In this document: positions 26,748-34,906 of the stretch, one piece after another
Layout of the letters: every line of letters starts with the position of its first letter
Position numbering within the stretch: position 1 is the stretch's first letter
From: JAJDTQ01 sp963422385
GTDB taxonomy: Bacteria > Desulfobacterota > Binatia > UBA9968 > JAJDTQ01
Reading direction: 5' to 3'
Assembly: GCA_963422385.1 (NCBI GenBank)
Contig: OY729432.1
Location: 1,922,001 to 1,986,000 of the forward strand
DNA: 64,000 nucleotides
Made by a program: the position numbers and the translations under genes
Notes under the pieces: model-generated
The model's database searches: none
Told to the model about the DNA's origin: nothing
The model's input: only the letters and a program-made list of their open reading frames with translations

Positions 26748-29144
26748 ATGATGACGGAACCACGGGTCGAGAAGGTACGGGGCTACTGTGTGCTTTGCAC
26801 CGCCCACTGCGCCACCGTCGCTACGGTGGAGAATGGCCGGGTGACGAGGCTTGATCCCGACCACGATCATCCCAACGGCGGCGCCATCTGCGTCAAGGGC
26901 AAGGCTGCCCCGGAACTGGTCTACAATGGTGAACGCCTGAACCATCCGTTGCGCCGTACGAACCCCAAGGGCGCCGAGGATCCGGGCTGGGAGCGGGTCG
27001 GCTGGGACGAGGCGCTGGACGACATCGCGGCGCGCCTCCTCGGCATCCGGGAACGATACGGCGCCGAGGCCATCGCCATGGCCCGTGGAACCGCCAGCGG
27101 CACCTCGACGGACGACGTCAATCAGTGGTCGTCGCGGCTTCTCAACCGCATCGGAAGCCCCAACTCGGTATCCACTACCCACGTCTGCAACTGGCACCGG
27201 GACACGGTGTTCAGCTACACTTTCGGCGTGCCGCAGCCTTCCCCGGACGTGCTTCGCAGCGGCGCTTTCCTCTTGTGGGGCCACAACCCGAGCTCCACGC
27301 AGTTGATGCTGGCCCAGGACATCGTCACGGCGCGCAAGCGCGGCATGAAGATCGTGGTGGTGGACCCGCGAAGGATCGGCCTCGGCAGTCAGGCGGATGT
27401 GCTGCTTCAAGTGCGCCCGGGCGCCGATGGAGCGCTGGCCCTGGCCCTCGTCCACGTCATGATCGAGGAGGGACGGTACGACGCGGACTTCATCGGCGAC
27501 TGGACCAACGGCCCGTTCCTCCTGCGAACGGACACCGGAGCGGCGTTGACCGAGGCGGAGGTGGTGGCCGGAGGCGGTTCGGATCGCTACATGATCTGGG
27601 ACGAAGCCTCGGAGCGGGCGGTGGTCTACGACCCGCGTGCGCGGGCTTGCATGGAAGACGGCGTGCGGCCGGCGGTGCTCGGAAGCGTCGGCGTGCCGAC
27701 CAGGGACGGGGCCGCGGCCTCGTGCGAGCCGGCGTTCACCGCCTTGGCGCGGCTGGCCGCATCCTATGCGCCGGAACGGTCCGAGAGCGTCACCCGTGTC
27801 CCCGCGGACAAGGTTCGCGAAGCGGCCCGTGTCCTCAGCGACAACCGGCCCGTGAGCATGTTCATGTGGAACGGCGTCGGGCAACACACCAACGCGACTC
27901 AGACGAGCCGGGCCATATCCATCCTGTACGCGCTTCTGGGGGACATCGATGCGCCGGGCGGCAACCTGATGCTGCCCATGGCGCCGTTTCGCGGGGTGGA
28001 CGGCAAGGAGTTCCTTCCCGCCGAAGCGGCCGCGCGGCGCATCGGCCGGGACGAGAAACCGCTGGGGCCGCCGGCGACCTCGGGTGCGTGCGCGGCCCAC
28101 GACGTCTACACCGCCATCCTTGAGAACCGTCCGTACCCGGTCCGTGCCCTGATCAACCTGGGTTCCAACACGGTTATCTCCAACGGCGACCCCGGGCGTG
28201 GCCGAGAGGCCCTGTGTGCCCTGGATCTGGGAGTTGCCACCGAACTGTTCATGACCCCCACGGCCCAGCTCTGCGACTACGTGCTGCCCGCCACCAGCTT
28301 CCTGGAGATGGACCACCTCGTCGGCGGCTTCCGGCACCGGGTGGATGCCCGCTCCCACGTCCAGTACCGGCCGCGGGCGGTGGAGCCTCTGGCGGAGCGG
28401 CGTTCGGATACGTGGGTGGTGTTCGAGCTGGCCAAACGCATGGGCTTTGGCGATGATTTCTGGGGTGGCGATGTGGAGGCGGCCTATTCCTGTCAGTTGG
28501 AGCCAACCGGCATGACCCTGGACGAACTCCGGGCGCATCCGGGCGGTGTGACCCTGAAGAGCTCGCGGCGTTACCGGAAATACGCGGAAACCGACGAGGA
28601 TGGCCTGCGGAAGGGCTTCAACAACCCGTCCGGCAGAGTGGAGATCTACTCCCACCGGCTTGCGGGGCACGGGTTCCCGCCGCTGCCGGAATACGAGGAG
28701 CCGGCCCTGAGCCCCACGAGCAGGCCGGATCTTGCCGCGGAGTATCCTCTGGTCCTGACCAACGCCAAGTTCACGACGTTCATTCACAGCCAGCAGCGGG
28801 CCCTGCCCAGCCTTCGCAAGGCGGCGCCGGCGCCCACCGCCGAGCTCCATCCGGATACGGCCGGTGAGCACGGCATCGAGCACAGGCAATGGATGATCGT
28901 GGAAAGCCCGAAGGGCGCCGTCAAGGTGCGGGCCAATCTCACCGCGCGGATCATCCCAGGCGTGGTCTGCGTGCAACACGGCTGGTGGCAGCCTTGCCGG
29001 GAGCTTGAGCTTCCGGGACACGATCCTTTTTCGGCGATCGGAGCCAACCCCAACGGACTGGTGGACTCCGAGCACCGGGACCCCATCAGCGGTTCTCTGC
29101 CGCATCGGTCGTTCCTGTGTCGCGTACGCCCGGCGGAAGGTTAG
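26748..29144 (+). CDS. molybdopterin-dependent oxidoreductase, DMSO-reductase superfamily
   Basis: The 798-residue catalytic subunit binds a [4Fe-4S] cluster through Cys14, Cys17, Cys21 and Cys48, followed by the three molybdopterin domains and the C-terminal dinucleotide-binding domain (LVLTNAKFTTFIHSQQR). Cys147 in THVCNWHRD is the likely Mo/W ligand by position. No twin-arginine signal is present, so it should be cytoplasmic. No Fe-S or membrane subunit lies next to it, so its electron partner may be the adjacent flavoprotein or an unlinked protein. The substrate is unknown. Confidence 0.9.
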   Translation: MMTEPRVEKVRGYCVLCTAHCATVATVENGRVTRLDPDHDHPNGGAICVKGKAAPELVYNGERLNHPLRRTNPKGAEDPGWERVGWDEALDDIAARLLGIRERYGAEAIAMARGTASGTSTDDVNQWSSRLLNRIGSPNSVSTTHVCNWHRDTVFSYTFGVPQPSPDVLRSGAFLLWGHNPSSTQLMLAQDIVTARKRGMKIVVVDPRRIGLGSQADVLLQVRPGADGALALALVHVMIEEGRYDADFIGDWTNGPFLLRTDTGAALTEAEVVAGGGSDRYMIWDEASERAVVYDPRARACMEDGVRPAVLGSVGVPTRDGAAASCEPAFTALARLAASYAPERSESVTRVPADKVREAARVLSDNRPVSMFMWNGVGQHTNATQTSRAISILYALLGDIDAPGGNLMLPMAPFRGVDGKEFLPAEAAARRIGRDEKPLGPPATSGACAAHDVYTAILENRPYPVRALINLGSNTVISNGDPGRGREALCALDLGVATELFMTPTAQLCDYVLPATSFLEMDHLVGGFRHRVDARSHVQYRPRAVEPLAERRSDTWVVFELAKRMGFGDDFWGGDVEAAYSCQLEPTGMTLDELRAHPGGVTLKSSRRYRKYAETDEDGLRKGFNNPSGRVEIYSHRLAGHGFPPLPEYEEPALSPTSRPDLAAEYPLVLTNAKFTTFIHSQQRALPSLRKAAPAPTAELHPDTAGEHGIEHRQWMIVESPKGAVKVRANLTARIIPGVVCVQHGWWQPCRELELPGHDPFSAIGANPNGLVDSEHRDPISGSLPHRSFLCRVRPAEG

Positions 29145-29152
29145 GAAGAAGA

Positions 29153-30226
29153 ATGGTCCTGGTACTCAAGAACGAACAATTGGAAGACCTTGTCCCCATG
29201 GCGGACGAGATCGACGCCATCGAGCAGGCCTATCGGGAGATGGGTGAGGGCGACGCGGTTAATTCACCCCGCGCCCGGCTCCGCGTGCAGGCGCCCGGGA
29301 AGAAACCGGGCTTCCAGTACTATTTCAACAACATCATGGGCCTCGTGCCGGGGATGAAGTCCATGGGGCTCAGGATCGACTCCACGTTCTCCGACGAAGA
29401 GGATGTGGCGGGCGCCAAGCGGAGGATCTACCCCGGTGACTACGTAGGCCTCGTCTTCCTGTTCGACATGGACGACTGCTCGTTGCTGTCCATCATGGAC
29501 GATCACTACATCTCCATCTTCCGCGTCGGCGCCACCAGCGGCGTGGCGGCCAGGCACCTCGCGCGCAAGGACGCCCGTGTCATGGGGCTGGTGGGGTCCG
29601 GTGAGCAGGCCAAGACCCAGCTCCTGGCGGCTTGCGCCGTGCGGCAGCTCGACAAGGTCAAGGTATTCAGCCCCACCCGGGCAAACCGCGAGCGATTCGC
29701 GGAGGAGATGACGGAGAACGCCGGCGTGGAGATCGTGCCGGTGCATTCCGCGGAAGAGGCCGTGTGCGGCAGCGATATCGTCACTGCCGCTACCAACACG
29801 GTGGATCCCGTCATCAAGGGCGAATGGCTCGAGAAGGGCGCTTTCGTCAACAGCATCGTGGGCGGTGACAGCTACATGGCTCGCTACGAATTGGACGATG
29901 CCGTGATCGAGCGCGCATCTCTGATCGTGGTCGGCTTCCGGAAGCAGATCTTTCTCGACCAGCAAGCCGAGATCTACCCCCGCATCCAACGCGGACTCAT
30001 CAAGGAAGAGGACCTGCACGAGTTGGGCGAGCTCCTCACCGGCCAGTGCCGGGGCCGCGAGAACGAGGACGAAATCATCGTCTTCAAGAACAACACCGGC
30101 ATGGGGATCCAGTTCGCCGCCACCGCCCGGGTCCTCTACGAGGCCGCGCGCAAGAAAGGCATCGGCACCGAGCTCCCCTCCGAGCTGTTCGTCACCGACC
30201 GCAAGGGCAAGACCTACTCGCCGTAG
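29153..30226 (+). CDS. ornithine cyclodeaminase/mu-crystallin family protein
   Basis: The 357-residue protein has the family NAD(P) motif MGLVGSGEQAKTQLLA near residue 143 and the lysine/arginine region GLRIDSTF. Members act on imines or amino acids (ornithine cyclodeaminase, ketimine reductase, alanine dehydrogenase). The ATG at 29153 lies 8 bp after the molybdopterin gene and is preceded by AGGAAGA, so they are co-transcribed. Catalysis on ornithine is not assumed. Confidence 0.87.
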   Translation: MVLVLKNEQLEDLVPMADEIDAIEQAYREMGEGDAVNSPRARLRVQAPGKKPGFQYYFNNIMGLVPGMKSMGLRIDSTFSDEEDVAGAKRRIYPGDYVGLVFLFDMDDCSLLSIMDDHYISIFRVGATSGVAARHLARKDARVMGLVGSGEQAKTQLLAACAVRQLDKVKVFSPTRANRERFAEEMTENAGVEIVPVHSAEEAVCGSDIVTAATNTVDPVIKGEWLEKGAFVNSIVGGDSYMARYELDDAVIERASLIVVGFRKQIFLDQQAEIYPRIQRGLIKEEDLHELGELLTGQCRGRENEDEIIVFKNNTGMGIQFAATARVLYEAARKKGIGTELPSELFVTDRKGKTYSP

Positions 30227-32190
30227 GCCCGCTCACGGCGCGTTGATTCATCGGATAGTGCGGCCCGGCCTCCCAGATGCTTGGCGAGGAATGCCTCCAG
30301 GCGGTGTGCGAACTTGAGACGGTTCGCCGACTTCCTTATCGTGTGACCCTCGTCCAGAAACTCCTGGTACTCCACCGGCACTCCTTTCTCTCGCAGCTTT
30401 GCCACCAATCGGTCCGAGTGCTCCTTTGAGACCCGGGAATCCTTGGCGCCATGGAACATCAACAGCGGTCGCTCGATATGCTCCGCATGCGTGATGGGTG
30501 AGTGCTCCTTGAGCTCGCGGTAGTCGGCGAGATCGTAGGTGTCGCCGGCGAAGTGGATCCACCAGGCAAGTCGTTGCGGGTGGTCACGAAAGCTGTCCAC
30601 CAGAAGCGTCAGATCGGTGACACCCATGACGCTAATGCCGGCGGCGAACTTTCGCGGAGTCCGGGCCAAGGCCATCAGCGCGGCATAGCCGCCGTAACTG
30701 TGACCATAAATGGCGACCTTCTCCGGGTCCGCATAGCCCTTCGCGATGGCCCAGTCCAAGGCGTCGATCAGGTCGTCCTGCATTCCCCGGCCGAACTCCT
30801 TGCGTCCCTTCTCCATGAAGGACATCCCGAAGCCCGTCGAACCCCTGAAATTGACTCTCATCACGGCGTAGCCGCGGTTGGCGAGATATTGCGTTGCGGC
30901 GTCGAAACCCCATAGGTCCTGGAACCATGGGCCGCCGTGAACCTTGAGGACCATGGGCAGGCGTTTCCGGTCCGTGCCCTTGGGCAGCGTCAGATAACCG
31001 CTCAGGGGAAGTCCGTCCCGCGCCCTGAAGTGGACGGGAAGCGTTTCGGAAAGGTCGTCGGAAAACTTCCTAGCTGTATGGGCAGCCAAAAGCTCCCGGG
31101 TGCCCGACGCCCTGTCGACGAGGTAGGTGGTGGCTGCCTCCCTATCGGTTTCGGCCCGGAGTACAAGGCGGATGTGATCAAAATTGCCGCTAGACATGTC
31201 GTACGTGATGGGCGCCGTGCCCATGATGCTTTCGAGGTCGCGTCCCAATTCAGCGTCAAAGAAATGATAGCGTGGCAGGGGGTCGAAATAGAGGACGCGT
31301 AAGGGCTTGTGCGCTTGAAGATCGATCCAGAAGTTGAAGATGTCCGTGTCGGGTGCCTCGAAAATCACATCCTCCCTGCCGGTGTCAAGGTCAAGCCGGA
31401 TGAGCGATTGTTTGTCGCGGCCGGCATTGGTTTTCACGTAAACGGTGGTACTGTCGTCCGGGATATTGGATGAGTGCACCAACGTGTCTCGGAACGTCCC
31501 GTTCAACACGGTCGTCCACGTGCTGTGGCGTCCGGCTGCCTGAATGCTCCATGCGCCGTCCACGTCTCGCCGGAACCGCGCCGTCACTCTCCCATTGCGA
31601 TCCGTGATCCATTCTGTTGCAAGGCCGTCACTCCTGGCGCGCAACTCGTGGTCACCTGTTCTCATGTCGATCTCGTATAGATCGTACGTGCGCCGGTCGC
31701 GCAGATTCATCACGACCATCACCGATTCCGGTTTTCCGAGCAGGAGTAAGTAGGATCTCACGGTGACGCCATCGAATGGCGTCAAGTTGCGGGGGGCCTT
31801 CCGGGGAGCGTCCATATCGGCCAGAAACAGGTGGCGGTTTCTGCCCGCAAGGGGGCGGAACAGCACGTACCTGCTGTCGAGCGTCCATACGAACTTCGCC
31901 ATGAGCTTGAGATGGGTCATGATCAGGATGTGACGCTTGTCGATCGGGCGAAAACGAAAGGATGGATTGCCGTCTCTGATCTCGAGCCATGCGAGCCGTT
32001 TCCCATCTGGAGAGATTTGATGTCCCCAACTCAGGTATTTGTTGCCGTAGAACTCCTTGGCGGAAATCAGCCGTGGCAGGTCCGCTGCCCGAAGCGACGG
32101 ATGCGTGGCGGGGATCTCCGCAGTTCGGCCGCCCGGCAAGTACACCGCGATGCACAAGAAGACCGACAGGAGAGGAAATGCCTGCTTCAT
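30214..32190 (-). CDS. secreted S9 family (prolyl-oligopeptidase-like) serine peptidase
   Basis: From ATG 32190 the product has 658 residues with a signal peptide (QAFPLLSVFLCIAVYLPG). The N-terminal 400 residues look like a beta-propeller gating domain; the C-terminal alpha/beta-hydrolase domain carries Ser498 (GHSYGGYAA), Asp584 (GAKDSRVS) and His616 (DEGHTIRK), a complete triad. S9 enzymes cut short peptides, usually after Pro or Ala. The start lacks a clear ribosome site; ATG 32205 is an alternative. It is downstream of the membrane protein and the Cys-repeat protein on the same strand and may process that peptide (inference). Its last 13 bases overlap the end of the converging gene. Confidence 0.88.
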   Translation of the reverse strand: MKQAFPLLSVFLCIAVYLPGGRTAEIPATHPSLRAADLPRLISAKEFYGNKYLSWGHQISPDGKRLAWLEIRDGNPSFRFRPIDKRHILIMTHLKLMAKFVWTLDSRYVLFRPLAGRNRHLFLADMDAPRKAPRNLTPFDGVTVRSYLLLLGKPESVMVVMNLRDRRTYDLYEIDMRTGDHELRARSDGLATEWITDRNGRVTARFRRDVDGAWSIQAAGRHSTWTTVLNGTFRDTLVHSSNIPDDSTTVYVKTNAGRDKQSLIRLDLDTGREDVIFEAPDTDIFNFWIDLQAHKPLRVLYFDPLPRYHFFDAELGRDLESIMGTAPITYDMSSGNFDHIRLVLRAETDREAATTYLVDRASGTRELLAAHTARKFSDDLSETLPVHFRARDGLPLSGYLTLPKGTDRKRLPMVLKVHGGPWFQDLWGFDAATQYLANRGYAVMRVNFRGSTGFGMSFMEKGRKEFGRGMQDDLIDALDWAIAKGYADPEKVAIYGHSYGGYAALMALARTPRKFAAGISVMGVTDLTLLVDSFRDHPQRLAWWIHFAGDTYDLADYRELKEHSPITHAEHIERPLLMFHGAKDSRVSKEHSDRLVAKLREKGVPVEYQEFLDEGHTIRKSANRLKFAHRLEAFLAKHLGGRAALSDESTRRERAYGE

Positions 32191-32221
32191 GGTGGGAGAT
32201 GCCATCAACGTGGGGGGCGTC

Positions 32222-32710
32222 CTAGTCATCCAAAGTCTTGGCAGGGCAAAGCGACGGGGGAGAGTGGTTGGATCGCAAGCGCAGCACGGTCCTTTCACCC
32301 AAGCGAAGAATCAACAGCGCACCCAACGCGACGACAACCGCTTGGCGCCACCGCCCCAGCATGGGGTGGAACTCCCACCAGCCGAAAAACGTCGTGGTTT
32401 CCGCCGCAGCGAGAAGGACCACTGTCAGCAGAGGCAGGAGGAGGGGCCGGCGGATGTCTTGGAAAACGGCTTCGGCTCGTTCGAAGGAAACGAAAACCAC
32501 AAACATGAACACGGCGGAACCGAGTATATGGAGCAGCGATTCGTCCGCCGGCTTGTCCCCTCGTACAAACTTCCAGGCAGCATCCGTAAACCACATGAAC
32601 GATTGGAGCAACGCCACCATGTATGCTGCTCGAAGCACCCGGAGAACCTTGTCGAGCTTGTCACCGTCCCCCTCTCTCTGCCGACAGGCTCCCATGAACC
32701 GAAACGTCAT
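32222..32710 (-). CDS. small four-helix membrane protein of unknown function
   Basis: The 162-residue protein starts at ATG 32710, five bases after AAGGGGG. It has about four hydrophobic helices (AAYMVALLQSFMWF, ILGSAVFMFVVFVSF, LLLPLLTVVLLAAAE, AVVVALGALLILRL) joined by short charged loops. I do not recognise a family. It sits between the Cys-repeat gene (184 bp upstream) and the S9 peptidase (31 bp downstream), which suggests one transcription unit; a role in export or immunity for the Cys-repeat product is possible but unproven. Confidence 0.65.
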   Translation of the reverse strand: MTFRFMGACRQREGDGDKLDKVLRVLRAAYMVALLQSFMWFTDAAWKFVRGDKPADESLLHILGSAVFMFVVFVSFERAEAVFQDIRRPLLLPLLTVVLLAAAETTTFFGWWEFHPMLGRWRQAVVVALGALLILRLGERTVLRLRSNHSPPSLCPAKTLDD

Positions 32711-32894
32711 TGTTGCCCCCTTTCCAGAGCCTTGTTTTGGTCCCATGGCTCCGTGATGAAGGGAGACGCCGGTAACCTGTACCATGCGCCTCCCTCGTCC
32801 CATGCGCACGTGCTTTGATGCGCGAACCGTCTTGAAACTATGTCACGAACAATGGTCAGGCCGTCGTGGGCAACGGCTGCCGGCCCAGGCCCAT

Positions 32895-33434
32895 CTAATG
32901 CACTACCAGCAGTGTTTCCGAAGCCTTTTTGAAGGACTCGTCGTTCACCAGTTCTTGGTACCCGTCGGCGATGCTGGCACCGGCGTCTCTCGCGACCTGA
33001 GTACAGGCTTGGCTCTGCGTTAGAGCCTGTGCTGCGCCTCCAATCGCTGCCGTCACAAATGCCGTGGCGATCTGTGCAGGGCTTCCACCGGTGGACGAAA
33101 CGCCAATGGCGGCAGCCAACCCGTCGGACAATCCTTCGGTGACAGTGTCGGAGGCACACTGCCCGATGTCGCCAAGGCTTGGCCCGCTGTCATCATCCTC
33201 GTCATCCCCGGTTGTGGCGCCCGAGTCATCTTCCATGCCTAAGTCGTCGTCGTTGGCACCCGTGTCGTCGCACGAGCAGCTACAGCTACAACTACATCCA
33301 CATCCGCACCCACATCCGCAGCTGCATCCACACCCGCAGCCATGGACCTCAAGGTCGAGATCCTCGTCCCGAGGGCCGAGTGTCCATGGAACCGATATGA
33401 TAGAGTTTTGTGAATAAGAGTCAAGAATCTGCAT
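32895..33434 (-). CDS. precursor-like protein with twelve consecutive (Gly/Ser)-Cys dipeptides
   Basis: The 179-residue protein begins at ATG 33434, with a strong AAGGAGG nine bases upstream, which supports real translation. Residues 1-31 form a leader-like N-terminus ending in acidic residues. Residues 32-55 are twelve uninterrupted Gly-Cys or Ser-Cys dipeptides. Residues 56-83 are very acidic and Gly-rich. Residues 88-179 are Ala/Gly-rich and helical (GLSDGLAAAIGVS, AFVTAAIGGAAQAL) with two lone Cys (93, 144). The strict two-residue Cys period could suit thioether or azole modification, or metal binding. No YcaO, lanthionine or radical-SAM enzyme is in the window. I do not know a family with this layout. 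Confidence 0.72.
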   Translation of the reverse strand: MQILDSYSQNSIISVPWTLGPRDEDLDLEVHGCGCGCSCGCGCGCGCSCSCSCSCDDTGANDDDLGMEDDSGATTGDDEDDDSGPSLGDIGQCASDTVTEGLSDGLAAAIGVSSTGGSPAQIATAFVTAAIGGAAQALTQSQACTQVARDAGASIADGYQELVNDESFKKASETLLVVH

Positions 33435-33468
33435 CTTTTTTGTCCTCCTTGTGTTGCACCTTTGAACA

Positions 33469-33488
33469 ACATGTAAGCGCCTACATGT
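33469..33488. promoter_or_regulatory. palindromic operator candidate upstream of the Cys-repeat gene
   Basis: acatgta and tacatgt, perfectly complementary, flank a six-base spacer 35 bp upstream of the Cys-repeat start codon. Position and symmetry fit a repressor or activator site; no regulator gene is adjacent. Surrounding DNA is noticeably less GC-rich than the window. Confidence 0.4.
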
Positions 33489-33594
33489 ATTCAGAATCGT
33501 CCGTTCGGGCTCGGACTTTAGCCTTGTTTCCTGTGGGATGACGGATTTCTGCCGCGGCAGGTGTGACAGGCCCGGAGATCCAGACATGGGGCGG

Positions 33595-34893
33595 TCAAAC
33601 GCACCGGGTATCGGGGCTTGGAGTGTCTGGCTTGACCGGCCGTCTGATGAGCAGGGTGAGTCCGGTGCACAGGATCTGAACGGCGATGAAGAGGATCAGC
33701 GACAGGTCGTAGCTGCCGGTGTAGTCGTAGAGGTAGCCGAAGAACGGCGCCCCGATGGCGGCGCAGAGCAGGAGGATCGGCAGGCTGAGACCCCTGACCG
33801 TACCGAGGGATATTCGGCCGAAGTAGTTGGCCCACATGACCTCCTGCAGCACGTGCGCGCCGCCGAGGCCGAAACCGTAAAGGAAGAACGCCAAGTAGAG
33901 CCACGGCAGGCCGATGGCGTTGATGGCGAACACCAGGCCGGCGGCCTGGATGACGAACATCAGTGCGGTGGCCTTGCGAACGCTCACCCGCTCGCTGATG
34001 AAGCCCAACAAGAGGCCGGAGCCGAGTTGGGTCCCGGCCATGACCGTGGCCACGGTCGCCGCCCGGATCATCGAGTAACCCATGTCGGAGATGTAGGACA
34101 GCACGTGGAGGTTGAAGCCAGCGATGCCGATGTCGACGGTGCTGAAGACGATGGTGATGAGCCAGAACGTCGACGTGTGCAGCGCCTCCTGTCGGGTCCA
34201 GGTGACGTCGGCGAGAGCAGTGCCGCCGTCGGCCCGGTCAGGCCGGCCCGCGTCCCGGCCTGAATTGGGTCCCGGATCTCCGTCCGGGTGGAGCCCCATG
34301 TCTTCCGGGCTTCGGCGCATCCACACGGCCGCCGGGATCAACACGAGGAACACCACCAAGCCGCCGGACAGGAACCACACGTAGCGCCAGCCGGCAACGG
34401 TGAGCAGGTAGGCGACGGCGACGGCGATGGTGGTCTTGGAGATGCTTTGTCCCAGGTGGGCTATGGCCAAGGCTCTGCCGCGCTGCCGCACGAACCAGCG
34501 GGAGATCGCGACATTGACGACGAAGTAGCAGACGAAGGCGTGGCCGATGGAAACCAGGGCTACCCGTATGGCCGTGAATTGCCAGAAGCTCCGGGTGAAG
34601 CCCAAGAGCACGAAACCCGCTACCGAGATGACGGCGCCGATGACCATGAGCCGTCGGGCGCCATAACGATCCAGCAGGGATCCGATCCACGGCGCTACGC
34701 CGGCGTAGGCCACCAACTCAAGGGAGCGCATCAGGGAGAACGTGCCCCGGGAGACGCCCATCTCGGCGGTAATGGATTTGAGCAGCACGCCGAGGGTACT
34801 GGAGAGGTAGAAGGCGCAGGCGAACTGCACGACAAAGCCGACCCCGACGATGTACCAGCCGTAGAACAGCCCGGGTCTTGCGGATGTCTGCAT
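33595..34893 (-). CDS. MFS transporter, OFA/monocarboxylate-like (paralog 1)
   Basis: The 432-residue protein has twelve predicted membrane helices, the N-terminal FYGWYIVGVGF helix, a loop-2 DRYGARRLM motif and a central RRSPEDMGLHPDG linker. These features place it with oxalate/formate-antiporter-like and monocarboxylate-type MFS carriers, which move small organic anions. It is one of three close relatives in this region, with the 34907 and 38929 genes. Confidence 0.87.
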   Translation of the reverse strand: MQTSARPGLFYGWYIVGVGFVVQFACAFYLSSTLGVLLKSITAEMGVSRGTFSLMRSLELVAYAGVAPWIGSLLDRYGARRLMVIGAVISVAGFVLLGFTRSFWQFTAIRVALVSIGHAFVCYFVVNVAISRWFVRQRGRALAIAHLGQSISKTTIAVAVAYLLTVAGWRYVWFLSGGLVVFLVLIPAAVWMRRSPEDMGLHPDGDPGPNSGRDAGRPDRADGGTALADVTWTRQEALHTSTFWLITIVFSTVDIGIAGFNLHVLSYISDMGYSMIRAATVATVMAGTQLGSGLLLGFISERVSVRKATALMFVIQAAGLVFAINAIGLPWLYLAFFLYGFGLGGAHVLQEVMWANYFGRISLGTVRGLSLPILLLCAAIGAPFFGYLYDYTGSYDLSLILFIAVQILCTGLTLLIRRPVKPDTPSPDTRCV

Positions 34894-34906
34894 ACCCTTG
34901 ACTTGA

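Noticed and set aside
26739..29105. A 788-residue open frame on the minus strand opposite the molybdopterin gene
   Set aside because: It is the GC-rich shadow of a clearly recognisable protein, with no motifs of its own.
32707..33159. Basic, Cys/His-rich minus-strand frame overlapping the Cys-repeat gene
   Set aside because: It is out of frame with the well-supported gene and has no ribosome site.
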